The notes beneath the pieces are model-generated. The model saw only the letters and a program-made list of their open reading frames with translations, was not told where the DNA came from and did no database searches. The translations under genes and the position numbers were made by a program. DNA of 64,000 bases, from assembly GCF_900142105.1 (NCBI RefSeq), contig NZ_FQZS01000004.1, forward strand, positions 179,131-243,130. Direction: 5' to 3'. Every line of letters starts with the position of its first letter. Position 1 is the stretch's first letter. This DNA is from Lutispora thermophila DSM 19022. GTDB lineage: Bacteria; Bacillota; Clostridia; Lutisporales; Lutisporaceae. Shown here piece by piece: positions 1 to 9,015 of the stretch.

Positions 1-1
1 A

Positions 2-337
2 AGAAAAGCTACTGTGTTAGTTAATCCAAGGCAAAATAATGAGGAGTTTACTAAGTACTCTTTTCCTTCAAAAAATATGGAATATTTATTGACAGGAAGA
101 CCTGTAATTGCGTATAAATTGGATGGAATACCAAATGAATATGATAATTACTTTTACTATGTAGCTGATGATTCTATTGAATCACTCACAAAGACTATAG
201 AAAAAGTACTTGCTTTACCTGAGGAAGAAAGGCTCAAATTTGGTAATAAAGCGAGAGATTTTGTATTAAGAGAAAAAAATAACTATAAAGCGTGCAAAAA
301 AATAATTGATATGATTCAACAGAGTAGGAGTAGATAA
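2..337 (+). CDS. glycosyltransferase, C-terminal end (5' cut by window edge)
   Basis: The reading frame is open from base 2, so the gene begins outside the window; about 111 codons remain. The visible part resembles the C-terminal Rossmann half of a GT-B (GT4-like) glycosyltransferase: a VNPR segment, then FPSKNMEYLLTGRPVIAYKL, the usual nucleotide-sugar binding region with 'S-K-x-x-E-Y-L-x-x-G-x-P-V-I', and a closing helix typical of these enzymes. It lies 3 bases upstream of capE on the same strand and is probably in the same operon, adding a sugar to the capsular repeat unit. Donor and acceptor cannot be told from this fragment. Confidence 0.75.
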   Translation, partial: RKATVLVNPRQNNEEFTKYSFPSKNMEYLLTGRPVIAYKLDGIPNEYDNYFYYVADDSIESLTKTIEKVLALPEEERLKFGNKARDFVLREKNNYKACKKIIDMIQQSRSR

Positions 338-340
338 ATT

Positions 341-1396
341 ATGTTTAAAGGAAAAACTTTATTAATTACTGGTGGGACAGGATCTTTTGGTAATGCAGTA
401 ATGAAAAGATTTTTGAATACGGATATAAAAGAGATTCGAATTTTTTCTCGTGATGAGAAAAAGCAAGATGACATGAGAAAACTCTACAAAAATGATAAGC
501 TTAAGTTCTATATTGGTGATGTTAGAGATATTCAATCTGTAAAAAATGCTATGTATGGAGTTGATTATATATTTCATGCTGCAGCACTTAAGCAAGTACC
601 ATCATGTGAATTCTTCCCATTAGAAGCTGTTAAAACTAATGTACTAGGTACAGATAATGTTCTAACAGCTGCTATTGAATATGGTGTTAAGAAGGTTATA
701 TGTTTATCAACAGATAAAGCGGCTTATCCAATTAATGCAATGGGAATATCTAAAGCAATGATGGAGAAAGTGCTTATAGCTAAATCAAAAACAGTGGATC
801 CTAATAGAACTCTTATATGTGGAACTCGTTATGGTAATGTTATGGCCTCAAGGGGTTCTGTTATACCTTTATTTATAGAACAGATTAAAAGCGGACAACC
901 ATTAACAGTTACAAACCCAAATATGACAAGATTTCTCATGACTTTGGAAGAAGCAGTAGAATTAGTTGTTCTTGCATTTCAGAACGCTGAAGCGGGAGAT
1001 ATAATGGTACGGAAAGCACCAGCATGTACTATTGGAGACTTAGCTCAAGCAGTTAAAGAACTATTTAACGTAGATAATGAAATTAAAATAATTGGTACGC
1101 GACATGGTGAGAAAAGATATGAAACACTTCTTACGAAAGAGGAATATTTAGTGGCACAGGATATGGGTAATTTCTTTAGGGTACCTGCTGATAAAAGAGA
1201 TTTGAATTATGATAAGTATTTTGTAGAAGGATGCGAGAAACTTTCAACTGATAAAGAGTATAATTCTGACAATACAGAACGTTTAAATATAGATCAAATT
1301 AAAGAAAAACTCTTATCTATTGAATATGTTAGACAAGAATTAGAGAGGTTTACTGCTAAAAGAGAAGTAGCATTTACAAAAGAGTTACCTAAATAA
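341..1396 (+). CDS. capE: UDP-N-acetylglucosamine 4,6-dehydratase/5-epimerase (CapE/FnlA type)
   Basis: This cytosolic enzyme starts UDP-N-acetyl-L-fucosamine synthesis by dehydrating and epimerising UDP-GlcNAc. The 351-residue protein is an extended short-chain dehydrogenase. It has an N-terminal NAD(P) loop (ITGGTGSFGNAV), the STDKAAYP strand, and AMGISK, where Met replaces the usual Tyr of YxxxK; an MxxxK motif is characteristic of CapE-like dehydratases. A GGAG Shine-Dalgarno lies inside the end of the preceding gene. It is followed at once by CapF and CapG homologues in the order seen in Staphylococcus aureus cap5/cap8 and Escherichia coli fnl clusters, which supports the assignment strongly. 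Confidence 0.92.
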   Translation: MFKGKTLLITGGTGSFGNAVMKRFLNTDIKEIRIFSRDEKKQDDMRKLYKNDKLKFYIGDVRDIQSVKNAMYGVDYIFHAAALKQVPSCEFFPLEAVKTNVLGTDNVLTAAIEYGVKKVICLSTDKAAYPINAMGISKAMMEKVLIAKSKTVDPNRTLICGTRYGNVMASRGSVIPLFIEQIKSGQPLTVTNPNMTRFLMTLEEAVELVVLAFQNAEAGDIMVRKAPACTIGDLAQAVKELFNVDNEIKIIGTRHGEKRYETLLTKEEYLVAQDMGNFFRVPADKRDLNYDKYFVEGCEKLSTDKEYNSDNTERLNIDQIKEKLLSIEYVRQELERFTAKREVAFTKELPK

Positions 1397-1418
1397 ATCT
1401 GAAAGGCTGGAAGAAATT

Positions 1419-2528
1419 ATGAAGATACTTGTAACAGGAGCCAAAGGCTTTATAGGTAAAAATCTCGTGGCTGAACTTAAAAACAGAAAATATGACGACA
1501 TATTGGAGTATGATAAAGAAACAGATCCTTCTTTACTTGGAAATTATTGCAAAGAAGCAGATTTTGTATTTCATCTTGCTGGAGTAAATCGTCCAAAAGA
1601 ACAATCTGAATTTATGGAAGGTAACTTTGGATTTACTTCAACTTTGCTTAATACACTTAAGAAATATAAAAACAAATGTCCAGTGATGATGTCATCATCA
1701 ACTCAGGCTAAACTAGATAATCCATATGGAAAAAGTAAAAAGGCTGGAGAAGATCTGCTATTTGATTATAGTAGAGAAACTGGCGTGAAAGTACTTATTT
1801 ATCGTTTCCCTAATGTATTTGGCAAGTGGTGCAAACCAAATTATAATAGTGCAGTAGCAACATTTTGTTATAATATTGCTCATGATTTACCTATAACTGT
1901 GAATGATCCAAGTGTTGTAATGAATCTTGTGTATATAGATGATGTAGTAAATGAATTGGTAAATGCCCTTGAAGGAAAAGAAAATAGAAATGGGGACTTT
2001 TGTGAGGTTCCAATAGTTCATACAATTACTCTTGGAGCGATTGTTGATTTGATTTATTCCTTTAAGAAAAGTCGTGAAGAACGATCTATTCCAGATATGT
2101 CTGACGCTTTTACAAAGAAATTATATAGTACCTATTTAAGTTATTTGCCAAAAGATAAGTTTAGTTATGAACTTAAAATGAACATAGATAACCGAGGTTC
2201 ATTTACTGAGTTCATAAAAACTCTAGATAGGGGACAAGTATCGATTAATATCTTAAAACCTAGTATTACTAAAGGAAATCACTGGCATCATACAAAAAAT
2301 GAGAAATTTCTTGTAGTAAATGGAAAAGGAGTTATCCGTTTCAGGAAAATCGATTGTGATGAAGTTATAGAGTATTTTGTTAGTGGAGACAAATTGGAAG
2401 TAGTAGATATACCTCCTGGTTATACTCATAATATTGAAAATCTTGATGATACAGATATGGTTACTATAATGTGGGCCAGTGAGCCATTTGATCCTGAAAA
2501 GCCAGATACATATTACTTGGAGGTATAA
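1419..2528 (+). CDS. capF: CapF-like bifunctional reductase/epimerase with cupin domain
   Basis: This is the second enzyme of the UDP-N-acetyl-L-fucosamine pathway. In the family the cupin domain does the C3 epimerisation and the Rossmann domain the NADPH-dependent C4 reduction. The 369-residue protein shows both parts: VTGAKGFIGKNLVAEL at the start and YGKSK (YxxxK) for the dehydrogenase domain, then a C-terminal cupin with GNHWHHTKNEKFLVV, whose histidines would bind the metal. Length and domain order match CapF/FnlB. It sits 22 bases after capE and 3 bases before capG, so the three genes are almost certainly co-transcribed. Confidence 0.92.
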   Translation: MKILVTGAKGFIGKNLVAELKNRKYDDILEYDKETDPSLLGNYCKEADFVFHLAGVNRPKEQSEFMEGNFGFTSTLLNTLKKYKNKCPVMMSSSTQAKLDNPYGKSKKAGEDLLFDYSRETGVKVLIYRFPNVFGKWCKPNYNSAVATFCYNIAHDLPITVNDPSVVMNLVYIDDVVNELVNALEGKENRNGDFCEVPIVHTITLGAIVDLIYSFKKSREERSIPDMSDAFTKKLYSTYLSYLPKDKFSYELKMNIDNRGSFTEFIKTLDRGQVSINILKPSITKGNHWHHTKNEKFLVVNGKGVIRFRKIDCDEVIEYFVSGDKLEVVDIPPGYTHNIENLDDTDMVTIMWASEPFDPEKPDTYYLEV

Positions 2529-2531
2529 CAA

Positions 2532-3656
2532 ATGAAGAAATTAAAGGTTATGACAGTTGTTGGCACGAGACCAGAGATTATAAGACTATCAGCTGTTATT
2601 AATAAATTGGAAAGTTCAGAAGCAATAGAACATACTCTAGTACATACAGGGCAAAATTACGATTACGAGTTAAATGAAGTTTTCTTTAAAGATTTTAAAC
2701 TTAAAAAACCTGACTATTTTCTTAATGTAGCTACTGGAAACGCGATAGAAACTATAGGAAATGTTCTTATTAGAATAGACCCTGTTTTAGAAAAAGTAAA
2801 GCCAGATGCATTTCTGGTATTAGGAGATACAAATAGTTGTTTATGTGCTATTGCAGCAAAAAGAAGACATATTCCTATCTTCCATATGGAAGCAGGTAAT
2901 AGATGCTTTGATCAAAGAGTACCAGAAGAGATAAATAGAAAAATAGTAGACCATATAGCAGATATTAACTTAACTTATAGTGATATTGCTAGAGAATACT
3001 TGATAAGTGAAGGATTCCCAGCAGATAGAATTATTAAAACAGGAAGTCCTATGTTTGAAGTTATTAACTCTAGAAGAAATGATATTGCAAAGTCCGATGT
3101 TCTAAAAAGATTAGGACTTGAAGAAGGTAAATATTTCGTAGTATCTGCTCATAGGGAAGAGAATATAAACTCAGAAGTTAATTTCTTAGACTTAGTAGAT
3201 AGTTTAAATGCTGTAGCAGAAAAGTATGAAATCCCTTTGATTGTAAGCACACATCCTAGAACTAAAAAGATGATAGAGGCTAAAGGTATTAAATTTAATC
3301 CATTAATTAAAACAATGAAACCTTTAGGATTTAATGATTATGTAAAACTACAAATAAGTGCAAAAGCAGTATTAAGTGATAGTGGTACTATAAGTGAAGA
3401 ATCATCAATTTTAGGATTTAAAGCTCTTAATTTGAGACAAGCTCATGAAAGACCAGAGGCAATGGAAGAGGCAGCGGTTATGATGGTAGGGCTTAAAAAA
3501 GAAAGAATACTACAAGGGTTAGAAGTATTGGAAACTCAAGAAAATGGCACCTTAAGGTTAGTTAGCGATTATTGTATGCCAAATGTTTCAGATAAGGTAT
3601 TAAGGATTATCCTTTCCTATACTGATTATATAAATAGAGTTGTATGGGGAATGTAA
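2532..3656 (+). CDS. capG: UDP-N-acetyl-hexosamine 2-epimerase (CapG/FnlC type)
   Basis: This is the third enzyme of the pathway, inverting C2 to give UDP-N-acetyl-L-fucosamine. The 374 residues carry the WecB-family hallmarks: VGTRPEIIRLSAV near the N-terminus, HTGQNYD, the HMEAGNRCFDQRVPEEINR stretch with its catalytic acid residues, and SAHREENI. GDTNS and SDSGTISEES mark the UDP-binding cleft. It belongs to the non-hydrolysing 2-epimerases; placement after capE and capF points to CapG rather than WecB. It is followed by the polymerase gene. Confidence 0.92.
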   Translation: MKKLKVMTVVGTRPEIIRLSAVINKLESSEAIEHTLVHTGQNYDYELNEVFFKDFKLKKPDYFLNVATGNAIETIGNVLIRIDPVLEKVKPDAFLVLGDTNSCLCAIAAKRRHIPIFHMEAGNRCFDQRVPEEINRKIVDHIADINLTYSDIAREYLISEGFPADRIIKTGSPMFEVINSRRNDIAKSDVLKRLGLEEGKYFVVSAHREENINSEVNFLDLVDSLNAVAEKYEIPLIVSTHPRTKKMIEAKGIKFNPLIKTMKPLGFNDYVKLQISAKAVLSDSGTISEESSILGFKALNLRQAHERPEAMEEAAVMMVGLKKERILQGLEVLETQENGTLRLVSDYCMPNVSDKVLRIILSYTDYINRVVWGM

Positions 3657-3688
3657 AATTCATAATTTTGAAAATGGAGAGATTAACG

Positions 3689-4840
3689 ATGAGTAGAAGA
3701 AGTGAGGTTATAGAGATTACAATTTTAATATTAGTGAGTTTCTCTCCGCTGCTATCGCAACCATTAAAAGCAGCATTGATACTGTTTATTTTAATTTTAA
3801 ATAATAAATATTTACTAAAGTTTTCAAAGGGTAAAGCTATTATACTTGGAATATTTATGACAATATTTATTTTTAGTTCAGTTCTTGATTTAAGGAACAT
3901 ATCTTCATTATCGCAATTTAATATACTGAATCTGTATTTTCCTTTGTGTATACTTTTAGGTTATGTTATAAGTGAAAAGTATACATTAAGCAGATTTTTT
4001 TATCTTTTAGATAAAGTTATATTTATATTAGCGATATTTTCTCTAATAGGCGTATTTATTTATACATTTATTCCAAATGTAATAAATTATTTACCAGTAT
4101 ATCATTATTATCATACAACTCATAAAACAGCTTATTTTTTTAATATTTTAACTAATGGACCAAATGGTATTTTAAAAAGGAATGCGGGCATAGCCTGGGA
4201 ACCAGGTGCGTTTCAGTTTATACTAAATTTGGGGTTATACTCATATTTAAATACCAATAAAAAAACAAGCTTGTTTAGAATTGCAATTTATTCAGTTGCA
4301 ATTATTACCACAAGATCAACAGCTGGTATTTTAATATTTATCGCGATAACATCTAAATTATTTTTAGAAGATAAAAAAGCTAGAGTTATAATATTATCAT
4401 CTGTTCTGGTTTTTGGAGGTTTAATTATAGAAGAACTGACATATCAATATAAATATAAATTATTTGGAAGTTATGCGTTTCAGATTAGATTAGAGCCTTT
4501 ATTGAATGCTTTTAATGTTGGTAAAAAACATTTCTTTGGTTTAGGAAATAGTGGTTTTGATATTTTATATAGAAATATTACTACTCCTCCATGGGATTCA
4601 ATTGGTCAGATATTTATTAGATATGGTTATCCTTTATTTATATGTATAATTGTTTGCTTACTTCAACATATAAAAAGACACAAGATACTTTTTATAATTC
4701 TTGTGATTACTTATAGTAGTCAAAACATTTGGTTTTTTCCACTAGTTACAACATTTTATTTCAATTTTATTGAAAAAGAAAAAAAGAACAAAAGAAATAA
4801 TATTAAGGTGGAGAATTATGAAAATATTATGGTTAGTTAA
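3689..4840 (+). CDS. O-antigen/capsule polymerase-like membrane protein (Wzy-like)
   Basis: A 383-residue, very hydrophobic protein with roughly ten membrane-spanning stretches. It has a large loop holding a GIAWEPGAFQF motif; an 'EPG' sequence before a membrane helix is common in O-antigen polymerase and ligase-like proteins. The frame is open back to an ATG at 3644 that overlaps capG, but the ATG at 3689 is preferred because GGAGAG lies 7-8 bases upstream. It would join repeat units on the outer membrane face. Wzy proteins diverge quickly, so the call rests on topology, the EPG loop and context. Its 3' end overlaps the next gene by 23 bases. Confidence 0.65.
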   Translation: MSRRSEVIEITILILVSFSPLLSQPLKAALILFILILNNKYLLKFSKGKAIILGIFMTIFIFSSVLDLRNISSLSQFNILNLYFPLCILLGYVISEKYTLSRFFYLLDKVIFILAIFSLIGVFIYTFIPNVINYLPVYHYYHTTHKTAYFFNILTNGPNGILKRNAGIAWEPGAFQFILNLGLYSYLNTNKKTSLFRIAIYSVAIITTRSTAGILIFIAITSKLFLEDKKARVIILSSVLVFGGLIIEELTYQYKYKLFGSYAFQIRLEPLLNAFNVGKKHFFGLGNSGFDILYRNITTPPWDSIGQIFIRYGYPLFICIIVCLLQHIKRHKILFIILVITYSSQNIWFFPLVTTFYFNFIEKEKKNKRNNIKVENYENIMVS

Positions 4841-6080
4841 CATACCATTACCAGAGGCAAGCTTATTGATGGGAGAAAAACCATTGCCATATGGAGGATG
4901 GTTACTAGAGGTATCTAAATTTATATCAAAAAGAGAAGATGTGGACTTATATATAGCATTTCCACATAAGCGAGTAAATAAATATAGAATACTATATGGA
5001 GAAAATATAATCTATTATGCATTTAAACATATAAATGAAAGAAACTATAAATCTATTAGATGTAAAAAAATACTTGAGTGTATTTTTAAAGAAGTAAAAC
5101 CTGATTTAGTTCATGTGTATGGAACAGAACTTCTACATACATTAGCTTTTATAAATATATGTAGGGAACTTGATATTAAAGTGGTAATTTCAATCCAAGG
5201 ATTGGTATCAGTAATCTCAAGACATATGTATGCAGGTCTTCCTTTTAGAGCAATTTATGGAGCAACTGTTAGAAATATTTTACTGAAGGATAATGTATCA
5301 GGATTAAAAAATTTATTTGCTAAACGTGGAAAATTAGAAATAGAGGCTATAAAGAGAACTAATCATATTATAGGAAGAACAACATGGGACAAAGCATGTA
5401 TATCACAGATAAATCCTAATGCAAAATATTATTTCTGCAATGAGACATTGCGGAATGAGTTTTATAAACATAGCTGGGAGTTAGATAAATGTGAAAAGCA
5501 TTCTATCTTTCTTAGCCAGTGTCAATATCCAATAAAAGGGTTACATTATGTTCTTGAGGCATTGGCTATTATTTTAAGACAGTATCCAGATGCAAAACTG
5601 TATGTTAGTGGCAAAAATATTATAAAATCTGATACTATAAAAGATAAGATGCTTATGACGTATTATGGAAGATACATAAAAAAAATGATTATGAAATTAG
5701 GTTTAGAAAATAGCATTGTATTTACCGGTGTGTTAGATGAAAAAAGCATGTGTGAAGCATATTTAAAATCTCATGTTTTTGTCTGTGCATCATCTATTGA
5801 AAATAGCCCTAATTCTTTAGGAGAAGCAATGATATTAGGTGTACCATGTGTTGTATCGGATGTTGGTGGTATATCCGATATGATCAGGCATATGGAAGAA
5901 GGTTTTGTGTATCAATCAGATGCACCTTATATGTTAGCTCATTATATATGTGAGATATTTAATAATGAAGATTTAGCTTTAGAATTTTCTAAGAATGCTA
6001 GAATACATGCACTGAAGACACACGATAGACAAGAAAATTTAAATAGATTATTACATATATATGAAGAATTTTTAAAATGA
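4818..6080 (+). CDS. GT4 family glycosyltransferase
   Basis: A 420-residue GT-B enzyme. The N-terminus MKILWLVNIPLPEA with a glycine-rich LPYGGWLLEV loop is the acceptor side. The C-terminal half has CASSIENSPNSLGEAMILG, the GT4 E-x7-E signature, followed by VPCVVSDVGGISDMI. It should transfer a hexose or aminosugar from a nucleotide donor to the lipid-linked repeat unit in the cytosol. The start at 4818 is chosen over an upstream in-frame ATG at 4770 because AAGGTGGAG lies 5 bases ahead and family homology begins at MKIL. It overlaps the polymerase gene, indicating translational coupling. Confidence 0.85.
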   Translation: MKILWLVNIPLPEASLLMGEKPLPYGGWLLEVSKFISKREDVDLYIAFPHKRVNKYRILYGENIIYYAFKHINERNYKSIRCKKILECIFKEVKPDLVHVYGTELLHTLAFINICRELDIKVVISIQGLVSVISRHMYAGLPFRAIYGATVRNILLKDNVSGLKNLFAKRGKLEIEAIKRTNHIIGRTTWDKACISQINPNAKYYFCNETLRNEFYKHSWELDKCEKHSIFLSQCQYPIKGLHYVLEALAIILRQYPDAKLYVSGKNIIKSDTIKDKMLMTYYGRYIKKMIMKLGLENSIVFTGVLDEKSMCEAYLKSHVFVCASSIENSPNSLGEAMILGVPCVVSDVGGISDMIRHMEEGFVYQSDAPYMLAHYICEIFNNEDLALEFSKNARIHALKTHDRQENLNRLLHIYEEFLK

Positions 6081-6440
6081 TTTGATTACTAATACATAGT
6101 TGTTTAAGCCTATTTGACTTAAAAAATATAATGTTTTTATATAGGAATGAGTAAATACAGATTAAGTATTATATTAAGAAATTATGTAATACAGATTTAT
6201 AAATTTTACAAGAAGTTATTTAGAATTTGTGATTAGAGTTTGCAGGTGAACTTTATAATGCACATAATAGTTATTACCATATTCTTAAGAAAATATATGT
6301 AAATTATATGAAATTGCATTTTAATAATAAATTTAACTTGTTGTGCTAGCTTTGAATTACCAAAAATCTACGAATGAAAAACTCCAACATATTATGTAAT
6401 CTATCATTAGTAACCACAAAAATGATAGGGGGTCACATAT
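6081..6440. other. gene-free AT-rich gap before the IS relic, with a nested dyad
   Basis: No open frame of note is present in this very AT-rich stretch. From 6381 to 6450 a nested inverted repeat stands out. The outer arms ACTCCAACAT (6381-6390) and ATGCTGGAGT (6441-6450) pair with one mismatch; the inner arms CTATCATT (6401-6408) and AATGATAG (6421-6428) pair perfectly. The right outer arm overlaps the first codons of the decayed IS982 transposase, so this may be the left end of the element or a hairpin that once controlled it. Confidence 0.5.
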
Positions 6441-7227
6441 ATGCTGGAGTCTGATAGAAACTATTCTATCAAAGAAATTGGAGATTTAAAAGAATTTATA
6501 ACTGTCGTTTATGTCATAATTGACGATATTTACTAGGAAGTTACTCCAGCACATATTAAAAATCATTGTAATATCAATACTTCAAAAACGAGTGATAGTG
6601 AAATAATTACCTTAAGCATTGTTGCTGAATTATTAACCATTGATTCAGAAAATGCTTAGTTTGGCTTCTGTAAGAAAATATGAGAGACTTGTTTCCAAGG
6701 CTATGCAGCAGGTCTAGATTTAATAGAATCAGAAGAAACCTTCATGCAGTGATAGAAGAAATCCGGAAGAAGATTTTTGTTCTTACAGGATATGTAAACC
6801 AACCATACAGGATTATTGACAGCATTCCAATTCCAGTATGCAATTTGGTAGAGCATATTTTCATAAGACATCCAAAGGATTTGGTACTACTTATGGTAAA
6901 TGTGCATCCAAAAAGGAAACATATCTGGGATATAAACTACACATGCTTACAACCATAGATGGTTTCATAACTGATGAAGAGTAACAGCAAAATTAAATTT
7001 CCTAAAGAATTGCGATAAACTATCTTTAGATTAAGGCAGAGGATTGAGACAACAGCGTCCCAGTTTACTTGCAAACTCAATATTGAGAGAGTACTAGCAC
7101 GAAGTTTTTATGGGGGTTGCAAGCAAGGATTAAAGCCAAGCTATTGGCTTATAACTTGTGTTATTACATCAACAAACTTATGGGTCGTGAGTTACAATCA
7201 AGAATCAAAGAGTTAGTATTTGGATAA
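6441..7227 (+). pseudogene. IS982-family transposase, decayed
   Basis: Joining the frames recovers most of an IS982 transposase. The N-terminus MLESDRNYSIKEIGDLKEFI runs to an in-frame TAG at 6534-6536, then resumes with SDSEIITLSIVAELL until a second TAG and a TGA near 6658-6682. A frame change leads to LCSRSRFNRIRRNLHAVIEE and YRIIDSIPIPVCN, then GYKLHMLTTIDGFITDE in another frame. After a gap that looks internally deleted (about 6990-7130), the family's C-terminal LLAYNLCYYINKLMGREL and a TAA at 7225-7227 close the gene. Several stops and frameshifts mean it is dead. It separates the GT4 gene from the LicD module. Confidence 0.85.
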
Positions 7228-7420
7228 TTAATCCACATAAGTATTATTTAGCAGGGATTCTATACCCTTACTAATTGGTATAATATTCCTTTCAGTTAAA
7301 TCGAATTATATAGCACAAGAGGTTAAGTTAGAGCAAATCGGAAACGAGATTTGTAATGCTGATGTTTATGCTCAATATTTAGCTAAATAAGTGATAAAGT
7401 AGTGTGGAGGTAAAATAATT
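7228..7420. other. gap between IS relic and licD-like gene
   Basis: No recognised gene. A short open stretch (about 7240-7390, ending AEYLAK-like then TAA) has no clear start signal or family resemblance and is probably another remnant. The ribosome binding site GTGGAGG for the next gene lies just before 7421. Confidence 0.4.
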
Positions 7421-8236
7421 ATGGAAGACTCAATATTACGACAATTACAAATAAAAGAGCTCGAAATTCTTTTAGAAATTGATAAGATATGTAAAAAGAA
7501 TAATTTAACATACTATCTGATAGGTGGATCAGCTTTAGGTGCAATAAGGCATAATGGATTTATACCATGGGATGATGATATTGATATTGGTCTTCCTAGA
7601 AAAGATTATGAAGCATTTTTAAATATATGTAAAACTGAATTGGACAGCAACTACTTTTTACAGACATGGAAAACAGATAAAAATTATATAAACGAATACG
7701 CAAAAGTAAGGTTGAATAATACAGCTTTTGTTGAAGAAGGAGTAGAAGAGCGTGATATGCATCATGGAATTTTTGTCGATGTTTATCCAATAGATGGAAC
7801 ATATAAAAATAAAATAATGCGATATATGCACAAACTGTTATATAATATATTGTGTCGTATAAGTGGATGTAAAATTAATACATATTCAACAAATAAATTG
7901 AAAGGTTTTATTAAAAAGATTGTTTCTTTTATATTTCCTTTTAAGTTTATACATATAACAATTGATTGGGTAATTTCAAGAGTTCCAGTTTCAGAAGCGC
8001 AATTAATTGGTAACATCTTAGGCAGAGCAGGTTATGACAAAGAATTAATGCCAAAAGAGTATTTTGGTATACCAATAGAACATGAGTTCGAAGGATATAT
8101 GTTACCTATTCCAAATAATTGGGATAAATATCTGACTAGATTATATGGAGATTATATGCAAATTCCACCGTTAGAAAAAAGGGAATCTCATAAACCAGTA
8201 TATATAAGTTTTAATCATGAATATAAACCTAAATAA
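7421..8236 (+). CDS. LicD family phosphotransferase (probable polyol-phosphate transferase)
   Basis: A 271-residue LicD/fukutin-type nucleotidyl-phosphate transferase. The signature LIGGSALGAIRHNGFIPWDD with following DIDIG gives the paired acidic residues that bind metal and CDP-substrate. LicD proteins move phosphocholine or polyol phosphate onto sugars. The next two genes are a TarI-like cytidylyltransferase and a TarJ-like reductase, which make CDP-ribitol, so ribitol-5-phosphate is the most likely group transferred here. That substrate is inferred from neighbourhood, not from the sequence of this protein. A clear GTGGAGG site precedes the ATG. Confidence 0.85.
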   Translation: MEDSILRQLQIKELEILLEIDKICKKNNLTYYLIGGSALGAIRHNGFIPWDDDIDIGLPRKDYEAFLNICKTELDSNYFLQTWKTDKNYINEYAKVRLNNTAFVEEGVEERDMHHGIFVDVYPIDGTYKNKIMRYMHKLLYNILCRISGCKINTYSTNKLKGFIKKIVSFIFPFKFIHITIDWVISRVPVSEAQLIGNILGRAGYDKELMPKEYFGIPIEHEFEGYMLPIPNNWDKYLTRLYGDYMQIPPLEKRESHKPVYISFNHEYKPK

Positions 8237-8304
8237 GCTAGTATTTTTTATAATTTAGTTAATATAAAACTTGATGGATAAAATTGTATTATGGAGTGAA
8301 AAAG

Positions 8305-9015
8305 ATGAATGTTGCTGTTATTTTAGCTGGTGGTCATGGAACTAGGATGGGAATTATTGACAAACCAAAGCAATTTATTGATGTATATGGAAAGCCAATA
8401 TTAATTCATACATTAGAGATTTTTGATGCAAATTTAGATATCGACGCTATAGCTGTTGTATGTTTAGATGACTGGCACGAAGATTTGAGTATATGGCTTA
8501 GAAAGTATGAATTAAATAAAGTTAAATGGATAGTTAGAGGAGGAAAAACAAGACAGGAATCTGTAAGGAATGCTATCGAAGTAATAAAAACAAGTTGCAA
8601 TGGTGATGATATAGTTATTATTCACGATGCAGCTAGACCATTAGTATCAAACAGAATAATTAAGGAAAATATTGAGTTAGCAAAAAAATATGGAGCTGTG
8701 GATACTGTTATACCAACTACAGATACTATAATTAGAAGCAAGGATGGGAATAAGATATTTGATGTACCAGTAAGAAGAGAATTATATTTAGGACAAACTC
8801 CTCAAAGTTTTAAATACTCAATTATTTTGGAAGCACATGATAAAGCTGTAAAAGATGGCATATTAGATGCAACTGATGACTGTCAATTAGTTTTGAATTG
8901 TAACAAAGATGTATACATTGTTGAAGGTGAAAAATTGAACTTTAAGATTACAACTATGGATGATTTACTATTGTTAAAAGCTATAATTAAGCTAGGAAAA
9001 ATCGGAGAGATATAA
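8305..9015 (+). CDS. tarI: ribitol-5-phosphate cytidylyltransferase (TarI/IspD family)
   Basis: Makes CDP-ribitol from CTP and ribitol-5-phosphate. The 236-residue protein shows VILAGGHGTRMG (nucleotide loop), KPKQFIDVYGKPILIHTLE, IIHDAARPLV and LGQTPQSFKYS, all shared by IspD and TarI. The PVRRELYLGQTPQSF and YGAVDTVIPTTDTI segments look closer to TarI, and a TarJ homologue follows directly (TAA then ATG with no gap). The ATG at 8305 is preferred to an in-frame TTG at 8284, since GGAG at 8293-8296 fits it. IspD for isoprenoids is the alternative, judged less likely from the operon. Confidence 0.82.
   Translation: MNVAVILAGGHGTRMGIIDKPKQFIDVYGKPILIHTLEIFDANLDIDAIAVVCLDDWHEDLSIWLRKYELNKVKWIVRGGKTRQESVRNAIEVIKTSCNGDDIVIIHDAARPLVSNRIIKENIELAKKYGAVDTVIPTTDTIIRSKDGNKIFDVPVRRELYLGQTPQSFKYSIILEAHDKAVKDGILDATDDCQLVLNCNKDVYIVEGEKLNFKITTMDDLLLLKAIIKLGKIGEI

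Noticed and set aside
3644..3688. Upstream ATG for the polymerase gene overlapping capG
   Set aside because: No Shine-Dalgarno, and the ATG at 3689 has GGAGAG at the right distance.
7240..7390. Short open stretch between the IS982 relic and the LicD gene
   Set aside because: About 50 codons, no ATG with ribosome site and no recognisable relatives; probably debris.
8305..9015. IspD of the isoprenoid pathway
   Set aside because: TarI-like PVRRELYLGQTPQSF and GAVDTVI segments and an adjacent TarJ favour CDP-ribitol synthesis, though IspD cannot be fully excluded without phylogeny.
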